From Chitinibacter sp046530675 (lineage in GTDB: Bacteria > Pseudomonadota > Gammaproteobacteria > Burkholderiales > Chitinibacteraceae): a stretch of DNA of 64,000 nucleotides. The position numbers and the translations under genes are program-made. The stretch is from positions 434,001 to 498,000 of the forward strand of contig NZ_CP172558.1 in assembly GCF_046530675.1 (NCBI RefSeq), given 5' to 3'. Under the pieces are notes generated by a model. The model saw only the letters and a program-made list of their open reading frames with translations. It made no database searches and was not told the origin of the DNA. Below, piece after piece: positions 62,804-64,000 of this stretch (the first letter of the stretch is position 1; every line of letters begins with the position of its first letter).

Positions 62804-63226
62804 TCAGGAAAGCAGGCCAATTCCATCAAAATACGCTTGCAAAATCTGCATCGCGGCAACCTGATCAAGTGCCGGTTTTTGTTTGCGACCGCGCAGGCCA
62901 GTTTCATTGAGCGCCTGCGTGGCAGCAGCACTCGACAGGCGCTCGTCGACCAGATGAACTGGCAAGCTAAAACGGCCATTTAAACGATGGGCAAATTTGC
63001 GCGCGAGACGGCTGATTTCATGTTCGCTACCATCCAGATAGGCCGGTAAACCAACAACCAGCGCAGAAGGCTGCCATTCCTTGATCAAAGATTCGATGCG
63101 CGCAAATTTTTTGTCATTCCCTTCCAAAGCAATGGTTTCGAGTGGGTGCGCGATCCCCAGCTCGGTCGAGCCCATCGCGACGCCAATGCGAACTTCGCCA
63201 AAATCAAAACCGAGGATCGTGCTCAT
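62804..63226 (-). CDS. ruvX: Holliday-junction-resolvase-like protein YqgF/RuvX
   Basis: 140 aa with an RNase-H-like fold: ILGFDFGEVRIGVAMG carries the first acidic residue, LVVGLPAYLDGSEHE and VHLVDERLSSAAATQAL follow, and DQVAAMQILQAYFD supplies the last Asp. Implicated in 16S rRNA 5'-end maturation. The frame extends 84 codons upstream, but that leader is repeat-derived; ATG 63226 gives the family length. Confidence 0.94.
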   Translation of the reverse strand: MSTILGFDFGEVRIGVAMGSTELGIAHPLETIALEGNDKKFARIESLIKEWQPSALVVGLPAYLDGSEHEISRLARKFAHRLNGRFSLPVHLVDERLSSAAATQALNETGLRGRKQKPALDQVAAMQILQAYFDGIGLLS

Positions 63227-63248
63227 TAGAATGCAGTCCAAGAAAGAC

Positions 63249-63391
63249 GAAATTGGGAGCGATTTGCGTAGCGAGCCAGTGATAGACGCGACGTAGCAGC
63301 ACAGAGCCCGGAATGGGCTAATGCCCATGAGGAGCTCGAGCAGCGCACGGCAAAGTCTAGCGCTGGCGTAGTAGCAAAGAGCCCCAATTTC
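63249..63391. repeat. About 143-bp inverted-repeat element between algH and ruvX
   Basis: GAAATTGGGAGC at the left end and GCCCCAATTTC at the right end are near-perfect complements; inner segments (GCGTAGCGAG / GGCGTAGTAGC, TGGGCTAATGCCCA) add further palindromes. No coding role. The right end overlaps the algH stop codon. Confidence 0.6.
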
Positions 63392-63962
63392 ATGCGTGAC
63401 CCGCATCCTTGGACAGCATCGCTGCATCAATCCCGAGCAAAGCCAATGCTGCATCATAACGCCCTTCGGACGGCACATCGAACAGGATTCTCATATCGCT
63501 CATCGGCACGGTCAGCCAGGAGTTCTCGGCAATTTCTTTTTCGAGCTGCCCCGCTTCCCAGCCGGTAAAACCCAGCGCAACAAACATTTGCGCAGGTCCA
63601 CTCCCCTCGCTCACCGCATTCAAAATATCGCGTGAAGTCGTCAGCCCAAGCTCGTCGCCGACCGCCAGCGATGCCTGCCAGCTTTCCAACGGGGAGTGCA
63701 GAATAAAACCACGTTCGGTTTGCACCGGCCCGCCAAAATACACCGTCAGATCGCGGACATCCGGGCGATGCAGCTCCAGATCGAGTTGTTCGAACAAGGC
63801 CTCGACCGTCATTCCCAGCGGACGATTAAGCATCACGCCCATCGCCCCGGCCGCATTATGTTCGCAAATCAGAATCAGCGAACGCGAAAAAATCGGGTCG
63901 GTCAGATTGGGCATCGCCACCAGAAAGTGACGCGCGAGATTCATTTCAGCGGTATTTTCCAT
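63390..63962 (-). CDS. algH: YqgE/AlgH family protein
   Basis: 190 aa. LARHFLVAMPNLTDPIFSRSLILICEHNAAGAMGVMLNRPLGM at the start and VALGFTGWEAGQLEKEIAENSWLTVP are family signatures. Function is not settled (once tied to alginate regulation in Pseudomonas). The usual algH-ruvX pairing is kept, but the two are separated by the element above. An ATG at 63944 would be the shorter, family-typical start. Confidence 0.92.
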   Translation of the reverse strand: MENTAEMNLARHFLVAMPNLTDPIFSRSLILICEHNAAGAMGVMLNRPLGMTVEALFEQLDLELHRPDVRDLTVYFGGPVQTERGFILHSPLESWQASLAVGDELGLTTSRDILNAVSEGSGPAQMFVALGFTGWEAGQLEKEIAENSWLTVPMSDMRILFDVPSEGRYDAALALLGIDAAMLSKDAGHA

Positions 63963-64000
63963 AGCCGTGATTATTGCATAGCTTTGCCCTTCATGCCGCC

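Noticed and set aside
63227..63478. N-terminal extension of ruvX (84 codons)
   Set aside because: Encoded by the inverted-repeat element and overlapping algH; family length and FDFGEVRIG position support the ATG at 63226.
1..64000. tRNA or rRNA genes
   Set aside because: No GGTTCGAATCC-type T-arm with an acceptor-stem partner and no rRNA-like stretch was found by eye on either strand.

Overview
This 64 kb window is a piece of a betaproteobacterial chromosome, about half G+C. Gene families and order (argF-leuE-argG, DUF3579, DUF2788, DUF3149, algH-ruvX, flgBCDEFGHIJKL) point to Neisseriales, and the repeat content suggests a Chitinibacteraceae-like genus. The genus-level guess is inference. 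Most genes are housekeeping. There is no rRNA, no tRNA that I can see, no CRISPR array, no prophage and no intact insertion sequence.

Layout. 1-6.5 kb: partial dsbB, a MITE-like element, patatin lipase, guaB, an orphan periplasmic binding protein, sixA, DUF2798 and a YdeI-like protein. 6.5-9.9 kb: an accessory patch with an orphan binding-protein-like gene, a 1.2 kb repeat-rich stretch without genes, and an A+T-rich coiled-coil membrane protein. 10-25 kb: fmdB-DUF502-aspS, DUF486, a TPR protein and an L,D-transpeptidase sharing a C-terminal domain, an SDR reductase, DUF3579, argF-leuE-argG, DUF2788, ppnP, yajQ, a diguanylate cyclase, DUF3149 and an ArnT-like glycosyltransferase. 25-29 kb: rpmE, rho, trxA, radA. 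29-40 kb: the flagellar rod/hook cluster flgB to flgL, led by a sigma-54-type promoter. 40-48 kb: a two-armed polyamine/envelope cluster (DUF350, 39-aa peptide, SPFH-SHOCT, GFA, DUF4178, 51-aa lipoprotein-like peptide and speH on the minus strand; a membrane aminopropyltransferase and a Tat-exported FAD enzyme on the plus strand). 48-56 kb: phzF-like, two EamA transporters and a complete liv branched-chain amino-acid ABC transporter. 56-64 kb: putA, dacC, pyrB, ruvX and algH.

Two things stand out. First, a dispersed site of exactly 49 bp with inverted ends (GGGTAT ... ATACCC) occurs about 18 times. Most copies sit just 3' of stop codons, but several lie inside genes without evident insertion. 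I do not recognise it as a described family. Second, the 40-47.6 kb cluster looks like one membrane-associated system. It couples production of decarboxylated SAM and aminopropyl transfer at the membrane to an exported FAD oxidoreductase, and includes two very small genes that are easily missed.

Other repeats include a 312-bp palindromic MITE whose terminal repeat supplies the stop codon of the patatin gene, with two truncated relatives; Pseudomonas-REP-like hairpins; and a roughly 143-bp element separating algH from ruvX.
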